Positions 1-8,739 of a DNA stretch of 47,610 nt are shown one piece after another. Made by a program: the position numbers and the translations under genes. The notes under the pieces are model-generated. The model made no database searches, had not been told where the DNA came from, and saw nothing but the letters and a program-made list of their open reading frames with translations. The stretch covers positions 1 through 47,610 of the forward strand of contig JAIUMY010000014.1 in the NCBI GenBank assembly GCA_022565335.1, read 5' to 3'. Origin of the DNA: Opitutales bacterium (GTDB taxonomy: Bacteria > Verrucomicrobiota > Verrucomicrobiia > Opitutales > T3Sed10-336). Within the stretch, counting starts at the first letter, position 1, and each line of letters opens with the position of its first letter.

Positions 1-1
1 C

Positions 2-121
2 CACCCCCCCCACGTCATTTGCCACCCGGCGCCCCCCTCCGCGGCCGGCTCGGGGGCGGCAAAGCCCGCCCACCCCGGGGTCGCGGAATTCTCCCTCGAC
101 GAACTTCCCCCCGCCCCATGA
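2..121 (+). CDS. C-terminal tail of a probable DnaX (partial)
   Basis: An open frame enters from the left edge and ends at TGA 119-121. It encodes 39 residues that are rich in proline and alanine and finish with the acidic tail VAEFSLDELPPAP. No conserved domain is visible in so short a piece. The assignment rests on position: dnaX-ybaB-recR is a widespread bacterial gene order, and ybaB and recR follow directly. The DNA is very rich in C and G. It could equally be non-coding leader sequence, so confidence is low. Confidence 0.4.
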   Translation, partial: HPPHVICHPAPPSAAGSGAAKPAHPGVAEFSLDELPPAP

Positions 122-176
122 GCTCCCATCCTTCGCGCTTGACCCGCCAAACTTTCTTCACAAGATTGCTTCCCTT

Positions 177-485
177 ATGGCCGGTGTTGGTAAATTACTC
201 AAACAGGCGCAGAAAATGCAGCGCCAAATCGATGAACTGCAAGCTCAGCTTGCCGAAAAAGAACTGGAATTCTCCAGTGGCGGAGGGGCCGTGAAAATCA
301 AAATCATGGCCGATGGCGTCTTCAAGGAAATCTCCCTGGATGAGGAATTCCTCAAAGAGGATAAGGAATTCGTGGAGGAAACCCTACTCGCCGCAATTCA
401 GGAAGCTTCCCAAAACGCCAAAGAATTCCACGGCGAGGAAATGCAAAAAGTCACTTCCGGCTTTAACATGCCGGGAATGTTCTGA
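177..485 (+). CDS. ybaB: YbaB/EbfC family nucleoid-associated protein
   Basis: A 102-residue protein of the YbaB/EbfC family, small dimeric proteins that bind DNA and are associated with the nucleoid and with RecR. The sequence opens MAGVGKLLKQAQKMQRQIDE, the usual N-terminal helix of the family. The GGGAVKIKIMADG strand follows, and the end is the typical EEMQKVTSGFNMPGMF with its glycine and methionine tail. Length matches the family. No strong ribosome binding site precedes the ATG. The stop lies six bases before the recR start, so the two are very probably cotranscribed. Function beyond DNA binding is not known for most members. Confidence 0.95.
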   Translation: MAGVGKLLKQAQKMQRQIDELQAQLAEKELEFSSGGGAVKIKIMADGVFKEISLDEEFLKEDKEFVEETLLAAIQEASQNAKEFHGEEMQKVTSGFNMPGMF

Positions 486-491
486 TTCTTT

Positions 492-1085
492 GTGAGCCCG
501 GCCTTTGACGAATTGGTCCAGCGCCTCAAGGCCCTCCCGGGTCTGGGCATTCGGTCCGCTGAGCGGATTGCTCTTCACCTCCTGGTCCAAAAACCTGACG
601 AGACTCCGGCTTTACAAAAGGCTCTCTCAGTTGCCGCTGCCAAACTACATCGTTGCCCTATCTGCGGCAATTTGGCCGAAGGCGAATGCTGTTCCATTTG
701 CGCCGATCCAAATCGTGACTCCCAGACCCTTTGTGTGGTGGAAAACGTTCCTGACCTTTTGGCGTTTGAACGTTCCTCCGCCTACCGGGGGCGCTACCAC
801 GTTCTCCACGGAAAGCTCTCCCCCCTCCACGATGTCGGGCCGGAAGAACTGAATCTCGACAATTTCGCCACTAGACTCAGAGAGGAAAATATCCGGGAAA
901 TCATCCTGGCCGTCTCCAACGATATCGAGGGCGAAGCTACCTGCCACTATTTGACGGAAAATCTCATCCCCCCTGAAATCACCGTTTCCCGCATTGGTTT
1001 TGGACTGCCCAGCGGAGCGGGGGTAGTCTTCGCCGACGCCACCACCCTCAGGAGCGCTCTCGAAGCCCGACGCCCCATGTCATGA
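492..1085 (+). CDS. recR: Recombination mediator protein RecR
   Basis: RecR works with RecF and RecO to load RecA at gapped DNA. The 197-residue protein has the standard layout: a helix-hairpin-helix near residues 11-28 (ALPGLGIRSAERIA), a four-cysteine zinc motif (Cys55, Cys58, Cys67, Cys70), then a Toprim domain from about residue 78 (LCVVENVPDLLAFE), ending in the conserved C-terminal region. The start is GTG at 492, six bases after ybaB, and this gives the normal N-terminus MSPAFDELVQRLKALPG. It forms an operon with ybaB and probably dnaX. Nothing is missing from the family signature. Confidence 0.97.
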   Translation: MSPAFDELVQRLKALPGLGIRSAERIALHLLVQKPDETPALQKALSVAAAKLHRCPICGNLAEGECCSICADPNRDSQTLCVVENVPDLLAFERSSAYRGRYHVLHGKLSPLHDVGPEELNLDNFATRLREENIREIILAVSNDIEGEATCHYLTENLIPPEITVSRIGFGLPSGAGVVFADATTLRSALEARRPMS

Positions 1086-1134
1086 AGTCTCTGTAGCAGC
1101 CCCAAAGCCCCAAAGGCCAACGGAAAAACTTGGC

Positions 1135-1599
1135 TTAATAGCGATCCATTACCACATAGAGCACCCACCAAAGGCCGGCGTTATAGAGGACAAATCCAGA
1201 CAATAACGACACCCCGACAATCGGATTCGCGGGCAGAAGTATTGCCGTGAGGATCAGGAACAAATTCCCCAAAACCACCAATAAAAGAAAATCCCTCCCC
1301 CGTCGGGACAAAGCCGGCCCTGGCTCAATCTCACTCTCGAACTCTGGTTCTTTTTCCAGATTCTCCGCTAAAATTTCCTCAACTTTGATCGGTTTGAGAA
1401 CCCGGTCAGCCTTTTGATTTTGCAGATCCGTCAATTCCTTTTCCTTAAGATGCAACTTACGGGCTCCCACCCCCTCTTCACATTGTCGAAGCTCTTCTTC
1501 CGTCGGAGGACGCGGTGGTTCCCCGGAGGAATACGCTGAGCTTTCCTCCGAATATTCTGGAGATCTGGGCCTTACCCGCATTTTTCGTTTTTCCGACAC
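1135..1599 (-). CDS. Hypothetical membrane protein with charged N-terminal half
   Basis: A 154-residue protein I do not recognise. Residues 1-100 are hydrophilic: a basic start, a serine- and proline-rich stretch, then a strongly acidic region likely to be helical. Two hydrophobic segments follow, about residues 104-123 (LLLVVLGNLFLILTAILLP) and 127-148, which are probably membrane helices, ending VVMDRY. A second possible start is Met7. It lies 56 bases downstream of the flavoprotein gene on the same strand and could be cotranscribed with it. It is convergent with recR. No catalytic motif is visible. Confidence 0.65.
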   Translation of the reverse strand: MSEKRKMRVRPRSPEYSEESSAYSSGEPPRPPTEEELRQCEEGVGARKLHLKEKELTDLQNQKADRVLKPIKVEEILAENLEKEPEFESEIEPGPALSRRGRDFLLLVVLGNLFLILTAILLPANPIVGVSLLSGFVLYNAGLWWVLYVVMDRY

Positions 1600-1655
1600 T
1601 TTCCTATACTACTTTCTCGCGAGCTAAAAGAAAAGCCTGCCCGGCGGATTTCGCC

Positions 1656-3089
1656 TCACCCACTTTGGAGTCCATGCAAATTGGCCATTGAGATGCCACT
1701 CAGCATCGAACCGGTGATCCCCAGAAAGCCTTGGTCCGTTCCCGCCAGAACAAGATTACGATAAGGAGTCTTTCCGTCCCGGATTTTTTCCGGCGCCCCG
1801 TAAACTGCACCCCCCAGATGACCGGTATATTTGGTGATCGTACGCGGCGTGAACATATCCGTGCCCACTTGGTGTTTTTCTATCTCGGCATCTGCCAAAG
1901 GGGGCAAGAACCGCCGGGCCGAACGAACCATTTCCTCAAACCAACGCGCTTTCTCTTCCTTATAGATATCCTCCGGCAAAGCTATCCAGCGATCATAATT
2001 CGCCAGACAGGTGATGCGCAGGAAACCTTCCGCCAGAGTTTTCTCATCAGGATATTGGTAATTGTTGGGAAAACAGATGACCCCGCTGCGGGGATCCACC
2101 AGATTGTCCGGCTGTTCGTACGCAAATTCCTCCTGATCATTAAAAAATACAATCGTCTCATCCCATCCCCAGTCAACCGGCTGTTGGTCGAAAACCGAAA
2201 TGGTCTCAACAAAGGAAAGCCGGGGAGTCTCTTCGTCGTTCTGCCGGAGGAACGGAACGTCATTTTCCACCAAAGCCGCAGTCTCCACGCTGCCAATGGT
2301 CGACAAAATACAATCCGCACGGACAACCCGCCCATTCTCCAGCAAAACTTCTTTAATCTCACCCTCTTCCGCGCGGAGGGACTGTACCCCGCAATTCATA
2401 ATCCGCTCCACCGGTAATTCCCGCATCCGACGCAACAAGAGCTGAGTGATATGACGCACCCCCTCAAATGGTCGGGCAAAGCCTTCCAGAAACAACGCCT
2501 TGAACATGATCACAAACTGATAAAAGTCCATGTCCCCCTCTTTTGCACTTCCATAGTACATCAGGGGACAAAGCAACATATCGATGAGTAAAGGATCGTG
2601 TAGTTCCTCTGATAAAATTTTCCGGGCAGAAAGTTTCGGTCCCTGCAGATCCAATTCATCAAAGGATTTCACCTTTTCGGTCAAACTCCGGAAGCGGTCA
2701 ATCTCCTTCGGAAAAACCCGGGCCACTTCGGATTCCAATAAGGCAAAATCGTTACTGAATCGCAGATCGTGTCCAGGAAAGGCCACGCGGGACACGTTCT
2801 GTGGAGATAACCCCAGATCCGCATGGCTGATCCGCAATTGTCGCAGCAACTTGGTGAGCGGAGCCCGTTTCGTCCCCGCTGGCACATAGTTGGTAACCGC
2901 GTGCAGACCAACGTCGTATTTCCTCCCATCCTGTTTGTAGAAACTGTTTAGCCCGCCAATAATGGCATGTCTTTCAAGTAAGAGAACTTTTTTACCGAAA
3001 TGCCCTAGACGGATGGCGGCCGCCATGCCTGCCATACCCGCACCTATGATCAGGAAGTCATACTGATCTTCCCGGGGACGCCGCACCAT
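1656..3089 (-). CDS. FAD-dependent oxidoreductase of the phytoene desaturase/isomerase type
   Basis: A 477-residue flavoprotein. The N-terminus carries the dinucleotide-binding fold DFLIIGAGMAGMAAAIRLG (residues 11-29) followed by an acidic residue after the second strand (LLLERH) and the GGLNSF turn. This pattern is shared by phytoene desaturases, carotenoid isomerases and retinol saturase-like enzymes. The C-terminal FAD motif is NLVLAGTDQGFLGITGSMLS. The gene is last in a minus-strand set after a ketosynthase and an acyl carrier protein, 40 bases behind the latter. This suggests a substrate carried on the carrier protein or a lipid made by the set, rather than a carotenoid; no phytoene synthase is near. 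The reaction cannot be told from sequence. Confidence 0.88.
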   Translation of the reverse strand: MVRRPREDQYDFLIIGAGMAGMAAAIRLGHFGKKVLLLERHAIIGGLNSFYKQDGRKYDVGLHAVTNYVPAGTKRAPLTKLLRQLRISHADLGLSPQNVSRVAFPGHDLRFSNDFALLESEVARVFPKEIDRFRSLTEKVKSFDELDLQGPKLSARKILSEELHDPLLIDMLLCPLMYYGSAKEGDMDFYQFVIMFKALFLEGFARPFEGVRHITQLLLRRMRELPVERIMNCGVQSLRAEEGEIKEVLLENGRVVRADCILSTIGSVETAALVENDVPFLRQNDEETPRLSFVETISVFDQQPVDWGWDETIVFFNDQEEFAYEQPDNLVDPRSGVICFPNNYQYPDEKTLAEGFLRITCLANYDRWIALPEDIYKEEKARWFEEMVRSARRFLPPLADAEIEKHQVGTDMFTPRTITKYTGHLGGAVYGAPEKIRDGKTPYRNLVLAGTDQGFLGITGSMLSGISMANLHGLQSG

Positions 3090-3129
3090 GGTGTTTTAGG
3101 GAGAGCTCGCTACGCCCGCCAACAAGAGA

Positions 3130-3390
3130 TTAGACCGCCTTCTTCTCGTTGAACTTGGGCGTCAGATACTCCGCACAACTGTCCAACGATGCCAATTGCT
3201 GATAGTCAGCTTCCGGCACCTCGATCCCGTGTTGCTTCCGCAACTCCATGACAATGTCGAGGAAATCCATCGAATCCAGATCCAATTGGTCGCGGAGACG
3301 GACATCCGGTTTGAGGTCTGTGGTGTCCTCGTCGGGAGCAATGTCATTGATGATGTCAATAACGACTTGTTTGCACTCTTCTTTGGTCAT
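3130..3390 (-). CDS. Acyl carrier protein
   Basis: An 86-residue acidic acyl carrier protein. The phosphopantetheine attachment site is Ser40 in DQLDLDSMDFLDIVMEL; the DSM version of the more usual DSL is common in specialised carriers. A helical bundle is expected on both sides. It lies 15 bases after the ketosynthase gene and 40 bases before the flavoprotein gene, which points to a dedicated carrier for that pathway. The housekeeping AcpP usually sits with fabD, fabG and fabF, and none of these is seen here apart from the neighbouring ketosynthase. It would need activation by a phosphopantetheinyl transferase encoded elsewhere. Confidence 0.93.
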   Translation of the reverse strand: MTKEECKQVVIDIINDIAPDEDTTDLKPDVRLRDQLDLDSMDFLDIVMELRKQHGIEVPEADYQQLASLDSCAEYLTPKFNEKKAV

Positions 3391-3405
3391 AAATAATAGT
3401 TACGA

Positions 3406-4644
3406 TTAATCGGTAAATTTGCGAATGATTACGGCAGAATTAATGCCCAGCATCCCGAAGGAATTGTTCAGAATGATACGGACCCCCTTACTCACCTCCC
3501 GGGGTTCGTTGGCCAACAAACCTTTTAAGCTACATTCCGGATCAATTTCGTCAAGGTTTATTGTCGGATGAACCATCCCGTCCTCAAAGGACGGCAAATT
3601 TCCCGCCAATTCCAATGCTCCGGCAGCTCCCATGGTGTGACCGATGAAACTTTTGGTATTGTTGACAAAGGTCGAAGGACTCTCGTCAAAAACCGCCCGC
3701 ACCGCCATGCACTCCTGAATGTCCCCCAGTTTGGTCGCAGTAGCATGCGTGCTTACGATATCCACATCCGCAGCGGTTAATTGAGCTCTTTTTAAAGCCT
3801 GATGCATACACTCAGCCTGCCTGGTGTGAAAGGGTAAAACAAAGTCGTTGGCGTCGGAGTTCAGAGCATACCCAATCACCTCGCCGTAGATTTTGGCCCC
3901 TCTCTTTTGCGCATCCTCCAAGCGTTCCAAAGTGTAAATGCACCCTCCTTCACTGACAACAATCCCGTTGCGCGAATGGTCAAAAGGTCGACAGGCTTGG
4001 GCCGGATCGGCATTTTGTGCCAAGGCCCCCTGGCTTTTGAAGGCCGCAAAAATCCCAAAAGTATGCGGACTCTCACTGACCCCTCCACAAAACGCTTGAT
4101 CAACTTCTCCCAGACGCAGCATTTGCACCCCTTGTATCAATCCGGCATTCCCCGCCGCACAAGCCGCCCCAATCGTATAATGAGGCCCCGTAATCCCCAT
4201 GTTCACCGTTACCTCACCCGCCGGGTTGTTGGCTACAGTACGGGGATTGTGATGGTGACTCCAGAATTTCGTGTCGTAATTGAACTGGGAAATGTTGTAA
4301 ATCTCATTCTCCGTTTCAACATTTCCATGTTCGGTAATCCCCAAATACACCCCAATGCGGGCTGGGTTTAGTTTCTCCAGTTCCAAACCGGAATCAGCCA
4401 AGGCTTCGCGGGCACAGTAAATCGCAATACTCCCTCCACGGGTTCCCACTCGAATTTCTTTGCGCTTTTGATAGCGCGTGGCCTCAAAATCGCACATTCC
4501 CGCGTGCACCGTGCCCATATAACGGGTTTCGATGTTGCTGATCCCGGATTTCCCGGAAAGCAAGGATTGCCGATATTCGGACAAGTTGTTGCCATTCGGA
4601 GAGGTCAACCCCAGGCCAGTTATCACTATTCGACTGTCGATCAT
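3406..4644 (-). CDS. Beta-ketoacyl-ACP synthase (KAS I/II family)
   Basis: A condensing enzyme of 412 residues from the start at 4644 (MIDSRIVITGLGLTSPNG). The open frame continues 40 codons further upstream, but that extension is unlike the family and runs into fumC, so I prefer the internal start. The thiolase-fold active site is complete: Cys162 in GAACAAGNAG, His300 in STHATAT and His336 in TKSFIGHTMGAAG, close to the FabF numbering of 163, 303 and 340. It heads a tight set with an acyl carrier protein and a desaturase-like flavoprotein. Reductases and dehydratases for a full elongation cycle are absent nearby, so the product is unknown. A housekeeping FabF role is possible but less likely. 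Confidence 0.92.
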   Translation of the reverse strand: MIDSRIVITGLGLTSPNGNNLSEYRQSLLSGKSGISNIETRYMGTVHAGMCDFEATRYQKRKEIRVGTRGGSIAIYCAREALADSGLELEKLNPARIGVYLGITEHGNVETENEIYNISQFNYDTKFWSHHHNPRTVANNPAGEVTVNMGITGPHYTIGAACAAGNAGLIQGVQMLRLGEVDQAFCGGVSESPHTFGIFAAFKSQGALAQNADPAQACRPFDHSRNGIVVSEGGCIYTLERLEDAQKRGAKIYGEVIGYALNSDANDFVLPFHTRQAECMHQALKRAQLTAADVDIVSTHATATKLGDIQECMAVRAVFDESPSTFVNNTKSFIGHTMGAAGALELAGNLPSFEDGMVHPTINLDEIDPECSLKGLLANEPREVSKGVRIILNNSFGMLGINSAVIIRKFTD

Positions 4645-4747
4645 GCGCGCAAAAGTAAAAAAAGACCGGTTTCCCAGTGAATTGTCAACGCCGTAAAAGC
4701 ATTGTCTTCCTCGGAAAACCGATCCTGATTCCGTAAGTCCCTTCTCC

Positions 4748-6142
4748 TTAGGCCTTCGGAGCAATCATATCCATCGGGTCAAGAGCCTTTTCGAGCTCCT
4801 TTTCCTCCATCAGGCCTTTTTCCAAAATAACCTCGCGGAGAGTTTTGTTTTCGGCAAAAGCCTGCTTGGCTACTGCGGCCGCCTGATCGTACCCGATGTA
4901 AGGGTTTAAGGCCGTCACAAGCATCAGCGAACGTTGTACCAACTCTTTGCATTGCTCCTCATCCGCTTCCAGGCCAGCCACACAACGATCCGCAAAAGTC
5001 CTCGCCCCATTGGCCAGGACCGTGATCGACTGATGCAAACAATGCCCCATCAACGGAAGGGTAACGTTCAATTCAAAATGCCCATCGCGTCCGGAAATGG
5101 CCACCGACTGGGATAGACCCATCACGTAAATGCCCGCCTGTACCAGCATCTCACTCATCACCGGATTCACCTTTCCGGGCATAATCGAGGAACCTGGTTG
5201 CGTGGACGGTAAGCGGATTTCTCCCAATCCGGAGCGGGGTCCTGAACCCAAAAGACGGATATCATTGGCGATTTTCGTCAAGCTGGCCGCGATCGTTGAG
5301 AGGATTCCCGCAACTTCAACGCAATCGTCCCGCCCGGCCTGCGCTTCAAAGTGATTTTGCGCCTCCCGGAAAGGAATACCCGTCTTCTCCGCCAAAGACG
5401 CACAGACCAATGAAGGGAACTTGGGATGACAATTAATCCCCGTGCCCACCGCAGTTCCCCCAATCGCCAACTCCTGCATCAACTCAATCGCCCTTTTCGT
5501 TCGGGAAACGGCCTTACCGACTTGCGCCGCATAACCGGAAAATTCCTGCCCCAAGGTCAAAGGCGTTGCGTCCATCAAATGCGTACGCCCGATTTTCACC
5601 ACCTTATCCCAAGCCTCGGATTTCTCGCGCAAGGCTTTTTCCAAATGCTGGAGGGCGGGCAACAATACTTCCTGCAAGGCTACCGCCACACTTACGTGCA
5701 ACGTTGTCGGCACGATGTCGTTCGAGGATTGGCCCATGTTGCAATCATCATTGGGATGCACCGGCTTCCGCGAGCCAATCGCCTCTCCCGCCAACTGGCT
5801 GGCCCGATTGGCGATAACTTCGTTGATATTCATATTCGAGGAGGTCCCCGAGCCAGTTTGGAACACGTCCACCGGGAAATGCTCCAAATGTTGCCCTTCA
5901 ACCACCTCAGAAGCCGCTTGCACGATCAACCGGGTCTTTTCCTCGGATAATTTCCCAAGCTCCTGATTGGCCTCCGCACATGCAGCTTTGACCAACCCCA
6001 GTCCACGGATGAACCCCTCGGGCATGGTTTGTCCGCTGATCGGAAAATTCAAAACAGCTCGTTGCGTACTGGCTCCGTAAAGAGCGCTTTCCGGTACCTC
6101 CATTTCGCCCATGGAGTCTTTCTCTATGCGATGTTTGCTCAT
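4748..6142 (-). CDS. fumC: Fumarate hydratase, class II
   Basis: Class II fumarase, 464 residues, the normal length for this oxygen-stable, iron-independent tetramer that interconverts fumarate and malate in the citric acid cycle. The N-terminus MSKHRIEKDSMGEMEVPESA and the early motif ALYGASTQRAVLNFPIS are typical. The superfamily signature GSSIMPGKVNPV is intact around residue 320, as are the substrate region TGSGTSSNMNINEV and the HPNDDCNMGQSSND motif. The gene is 103 bases upstream of the ketosynthase gene on the same strand, so readthrough is possible but the functions are unrelated. Aspartase shares this fold, but the sequence fits FumC better. Confidence 0.96.
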   Translation of the reverse strand: MSKHRIEKDSMGEMEVPESALYGASTQRAVLNFPISGQTMPEGFIRGLGLVKAACAEANQELGKLSEEKTRLIVQAASEVVEGQHLEHFPVDVFQTGSGTSSNMNINEVIANRASQLAGEAIGSRKPVHPNDDCNMGQSSNDIVPTTLHVSVAVALQEVLLPALQHLEKALREKSEAWDKVVKIGRTHLMDATPLTLGQEFSGYAAQVGKAVSRTKRAIELMQELAIGGTAVGTGINCHPKFPSLVCASLAEKTGIPFREAQNHFEAQAGRDDCVEVAGILSTIAASLTKIANDIRLLGSGPRSGLGEIRLPSTQPGSSIMPGKVNPVMSEMLVQAGIYVMGLSQSVAISGRDGHFELNVTLPLMGHCLHQSITVLANGARTFADRCVAGLEADEEQCKELVQRSLMLVTALNPYIGYDQAAAVAKQAFAENKTLREVILEKGLMEEKELEKALDPMDMIAPKA

Positions 6143-6225
6143 AATAATAAAATCGAATCGTAAATGTTCACAGAATCAGAAAATCTTAAACAAACCAAGA
6201 ACGAACCGCCCCCGACCGCGAAATT

Positions 6226-7398
6226 TCACTGCGACGAGGCGTCTTCCAAGCTCTCGGTCTCACCCTCCTCAGGATCATCCTCCCCTGGAGCGATCATTTC
6301 CTCCTCATTTATCGATCCCTCCAAAAGCCTTTCCTCCTCCAGCGCTCCCGTACCTTCCGGTAAGATCTCACGTTCCGGAATTTCGATGGCAGGTCTTTCG
6401 GCCGTTCGCAAAGTCATCTCCAAAGTCTGCTCGTCACGCTCAATAGCGATTTCGACAAAACTTCCCACCGTGTTGAAAAAAATAGCCCGCCGCACATCCC
6501 CCAAGGCCCGAATTTGGTAGCCGTCAATTTCTTTAATTACATCTCCTTCTTCCAACGCAATTCGATGACCAGGCCCCCCGGGTATAACCTCCGTAACCCG
6601 TACCTTCGTCCCCTCATGGCGGGTGGAAAATTCCTCCAAATCCAACCCTATCCAACTGTAGGAAACCTTCCCGTCGGCCGCCAGTTGATCCCTCACCCGC
6701 ATCATCGCCTCGACTGGAAGAAGGTAGGAGGATCGGATTTCCGGCAAGGAAGCCACGATCATCCCCACCAGACGACCATCCAAACTGAAAACCGGCGACC
6801 CACCTTCCCCGGGATAGGCCGGTATACTAACGCGATGGTAATAGGTCGGGAAAATTCTTTGCCCAAATTGGCCATCATTTCCCGACAAAACCCCCAATAC
6901 CGGCCCAGGCTTTAAGTCAAGCGGTTGAGTAACCCCCACCACCATCGTCCCGACCGCCGGCTCCCGACTGAAAGAGGAAAGAGAGACCACCGAAAAATCC
7001 TCAGGAAGTCGCAAGGCCCGCAAGAGACTCAGATTTGTTTCAGGATCGTTTCCTACAGTTTCCGCTGCGTAAGAAATCCCTTCATGCTCATACCATACCC
7101 GGTCCGCCCCATAAGCAACACTGGCATTGGTAAGAATGTGCCCTTCCCCACTCACAAAAAAACCGGACCCCACCCGTAAAGCCGCTTCTTCGTTTTCCTT
7201 ACCGTCCTCCTGGTTCCCAAAGGAGGCATTAACCCGCACCACCGCAGATCCATAATCCTCGTTAATTTGGATGATTCTTCGCTGCAGGCTGAGAAACTCC
7301 TCCGACCCATTTGCCTGATAAACCGGCAAGGAGGTAAGGATGAAAAGAAAAGCGATCACCGGGATCACCCGGCCAGGGGTAAGTCCAAAATGAGGCAT
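6226..7398 (-). CDS. HtrA/DegP-like PDZ protein with all catalytic residues replaced
   Basis: A 390-residue exported protein with a hydrophobic signal or anchor at about residues 10-26, an HtrA-type trypsin fold (about 45-235), one PDZ domain (about 248-340) and an acidic tail rich in glutamate. The fold is recognisable, but each triad position is changed. The histidine of the TNxHV motif is Ser93 (LTNASVAYGA), the aspartate of the DPxxDLA motif is Asn122 (DPETNLSLLR), and the serine of GNSGG is Gly199 (PGEGGSPVFSLDGRLVG). It should therefore be unable to cleave and may be a sensor or chaperone. It ends an operon after a sigma factor and a membrane protein, a layout resembling algU-mucA-mucD or rpoE-rseA. 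Confidence 0.88.
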   Translation of the reverse strand: MPHFGLTPGRVIPVIAFLFILTSLPVYQANGSEEFLSLQRRIIQINEDYGSAVVRVNASFGNQEDGKENEEAALRVGSGFFVSGEGHILTNASVAYGADRVWYEHEGISYAAETVGNDPETNLSLLRALRLPEDFSVVSLSSFSREPAVGTMVVGVTQPLDLKPGPVLGVLSGNDGQFGQRIFPTYYHRVSIPAYPGEGGSPVFSLDGRLVGMIVASLPEIRSSYLLPVEAMMRVRDQLAADGKVSYSWIGLDLEEFSTRHEGTKVRVTEVIPGGPGHRIALEEGDVIKEIDGYQIRALGDVRRAIFFNTVGSFVEIAIERDEQTLEMTLRTAERPAIEIPEREILPEGTGALEEERLLEGSINEEEMIAPGEDDPEEGETESLEDASSQ

Positions 7399-7408
7399 CC
7401 GGCGTCTC

Positions 7409-8026
7409 CTAGAAACTCATTTGGCCCCCGACTTGCGCAGACGCTTCCGCAGAGGTATCCCGGGAGTAGGAAACCAGCGCAACCTGATGATGGGCCGCCG
7501 AACGGTCTTTCTCCAAGACATCCTGGGTCAACTCCGTCCGAAACCCCCTGGCTTGGGCATTGGGTAGGTTTTTCGCCAGGTTATCGGCGACAAAGGAAAC
7601 GGGGCCCTGCACGATATCCTGCGTAAATTCATTTGGAGAGAATTCGCCAAAAACAAAGTTCAACGGCTCACCGGTTAAGGGATCTTCAACCACCATATTT
7701 TCCAAAGACCGTTGGGGATGCTCTCCTTGCCCGGAAACACCGGCCACATTTTGAGAGCTATCGGATGAGGAAAAGAAAAATAAGAAAGATGCCGTCACCA
7801 ACAAAACCGGGGCCGCCGTAGCCGGAACGACCCAAGCCCGATGTTCGCTCCAAACCTTGCCAAACCAGGAAGACCAGGCTGGCTTGACCAGCGCCTGAAG
7901 ACGCTTTTCTTCCAAGTCACGCTCAAACTTATGCCAAAACTCCGGCGTCGGTTGTTCGTGGCGTTTGAGTCGCAACAAAGCCGATAATTTATCGTTGTCC
8001 GGGTTCGTGTTTTTGTTATTCAGCAT
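7409..8026 (-). CDS. Probable membrane-anchored anti-sigma factor
   Basis: A 205-residue protein with one membrane helix at about residues 66-87 (VVPATAAPVLLVTASFLFFF). The cytoplasmic side is about 65 residues with the segment LLRLKRHEQPTPEFWHKFER; the extracytoplasmic part is about 115 residues. This topology is that of RseA- or MucA-type regulators. No zinc-binding HxxxCxxC motif of the ZAS class is present. It sits 16 bases after an ECF sigma gene and 10 bases before an HtrA-like gene, so an anti-sigma role is inferred from position and topology only. The extracytoplasmic part shows no domain I recognise. Confidence 0.6.
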   Translation of the reverse strand: MLNNKNTNPDNDKLSALLRLKRHEQPTPEFWHKFERDLEEKRLQALVKPAWSSWFGKVWSEHRAWVVPATAAPVLLVTASFLFFFSSSDSSQNVAGVSGQGEHPQRSLENMVVEDPLTGEPLNFVFGEFSPNEFTQDIVQGPVSFVADNLAKNLPNAQARGFRTELTQDVLEKDRSAAHHQVALVSYSRDTSAEASAQVGGQMSF

Positions 8027-8042
8027 AATATAAAATATTGGT

Positions 8043-8672
8043 TTACAGGTATTTTTGCAAAATTGATTGGAGTTGCTGTTTGGCGTAATAAAGCCGGGAC
8101 CGCACCGTTCCCTCGGTGGTCTTGGTGATTTCGGCGATCTCTTGATGACTTAGACCTTCGATTTCAAACAAAACTACAACCGTACGATGCTTTAGAGAGA
8201 GGGACTGTAGTGCTTCGTTCAATTTTTCTTGTAACTCGTTGAGTAAAGCACCTTTATCTTGAGTCGAAGGTTGCGATATCCGCTCCAGAACCTCCGCCTC
8301 GGTAGCTTTGTCATCCATTTGCTCGAAACTGAAAAACTGACGAACCTTCCGCTTTTTCAAATGCGCCAACGCCGTGTTCACCGCGATACGGTAAAGCCAG
8401 GTGTAAAAAGCGCTTTTGCCCTTGAACTTATGGATATTCTGAAAGGCCTTGATAAAAGCATCCTGCGTCAAATCAGCCGCGTCCTCGCGATTTGAGGTTA
8501 AATTGTACAAAACCCCAAACAGCCTTTCCCGATATTTCTTCGTCAAACGGTCAAAAGCCGCGACCTCCCCCTCCCGCACCTTGGCAATCAATACCATGTC
8601 CTCATCCTCGCGCACCACCTCATCCACTACCTCCGTAGCCGATGTCTCCGAAACTGCGCGAGAAAAACTCAT
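8043..8672 (-). CDS. RNA polymerase ECF sigma factor (RpoE-like)
   Basis: A 209-residue sigma factor of the extracytoplasmic-function class. Region 2 spans about residues 37-100 (FDRLTKKYRERLFGVLYNLT, then DAADLTQDAFIKAFQNI and WLYRIAVNTA). Region 4 spans about 155-205 with the helix-turn-helix LSHQEIAEITKTTEGTVRSR. There is no region 1.1 or 3. It is first in a three-gene operon with a likely membrane regulator and a degenerate HtrA protein. A copy of the AAGGGACA repeat lies in its upstream region at 8740-8760. ECF sigmas often autoregulate, but I cannot define a matching promoter with confidence. Confidence 0.95.
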   Translation of the reverse strand: MSFSRAVSETSATEVVDEVVREDEDMVLIAKVREGEVAAFDRLTKKYRERLFGVLYNLTSNREDAADLTQDAFIKAFQNIHKFKGKSAFYTWLYRIAVNTALAHLKKRKVRQFFSFEQMDDKATEAEVLERISQPSTQDKGALLNELQEKLNEALQSLSLKHRTVVVLFEIEGLSHQEIAEITKTTEGTVRSRLYYAKQQLQSILQKYL

Positions 8673-8739
8673 CCTTCCACTATGCCCCTCCTCCCCTCAA
8701 AAGCCAAGCAAAAATTATGACCCACCATTCCGCTATTTT

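Noticed and set aside
4645-4764. Upstream extension of the ketosynthase frame into fumC
   Set aside because: It is unlike the family N-terminus, and active-site numbering matches FabF only from the start at 4644.
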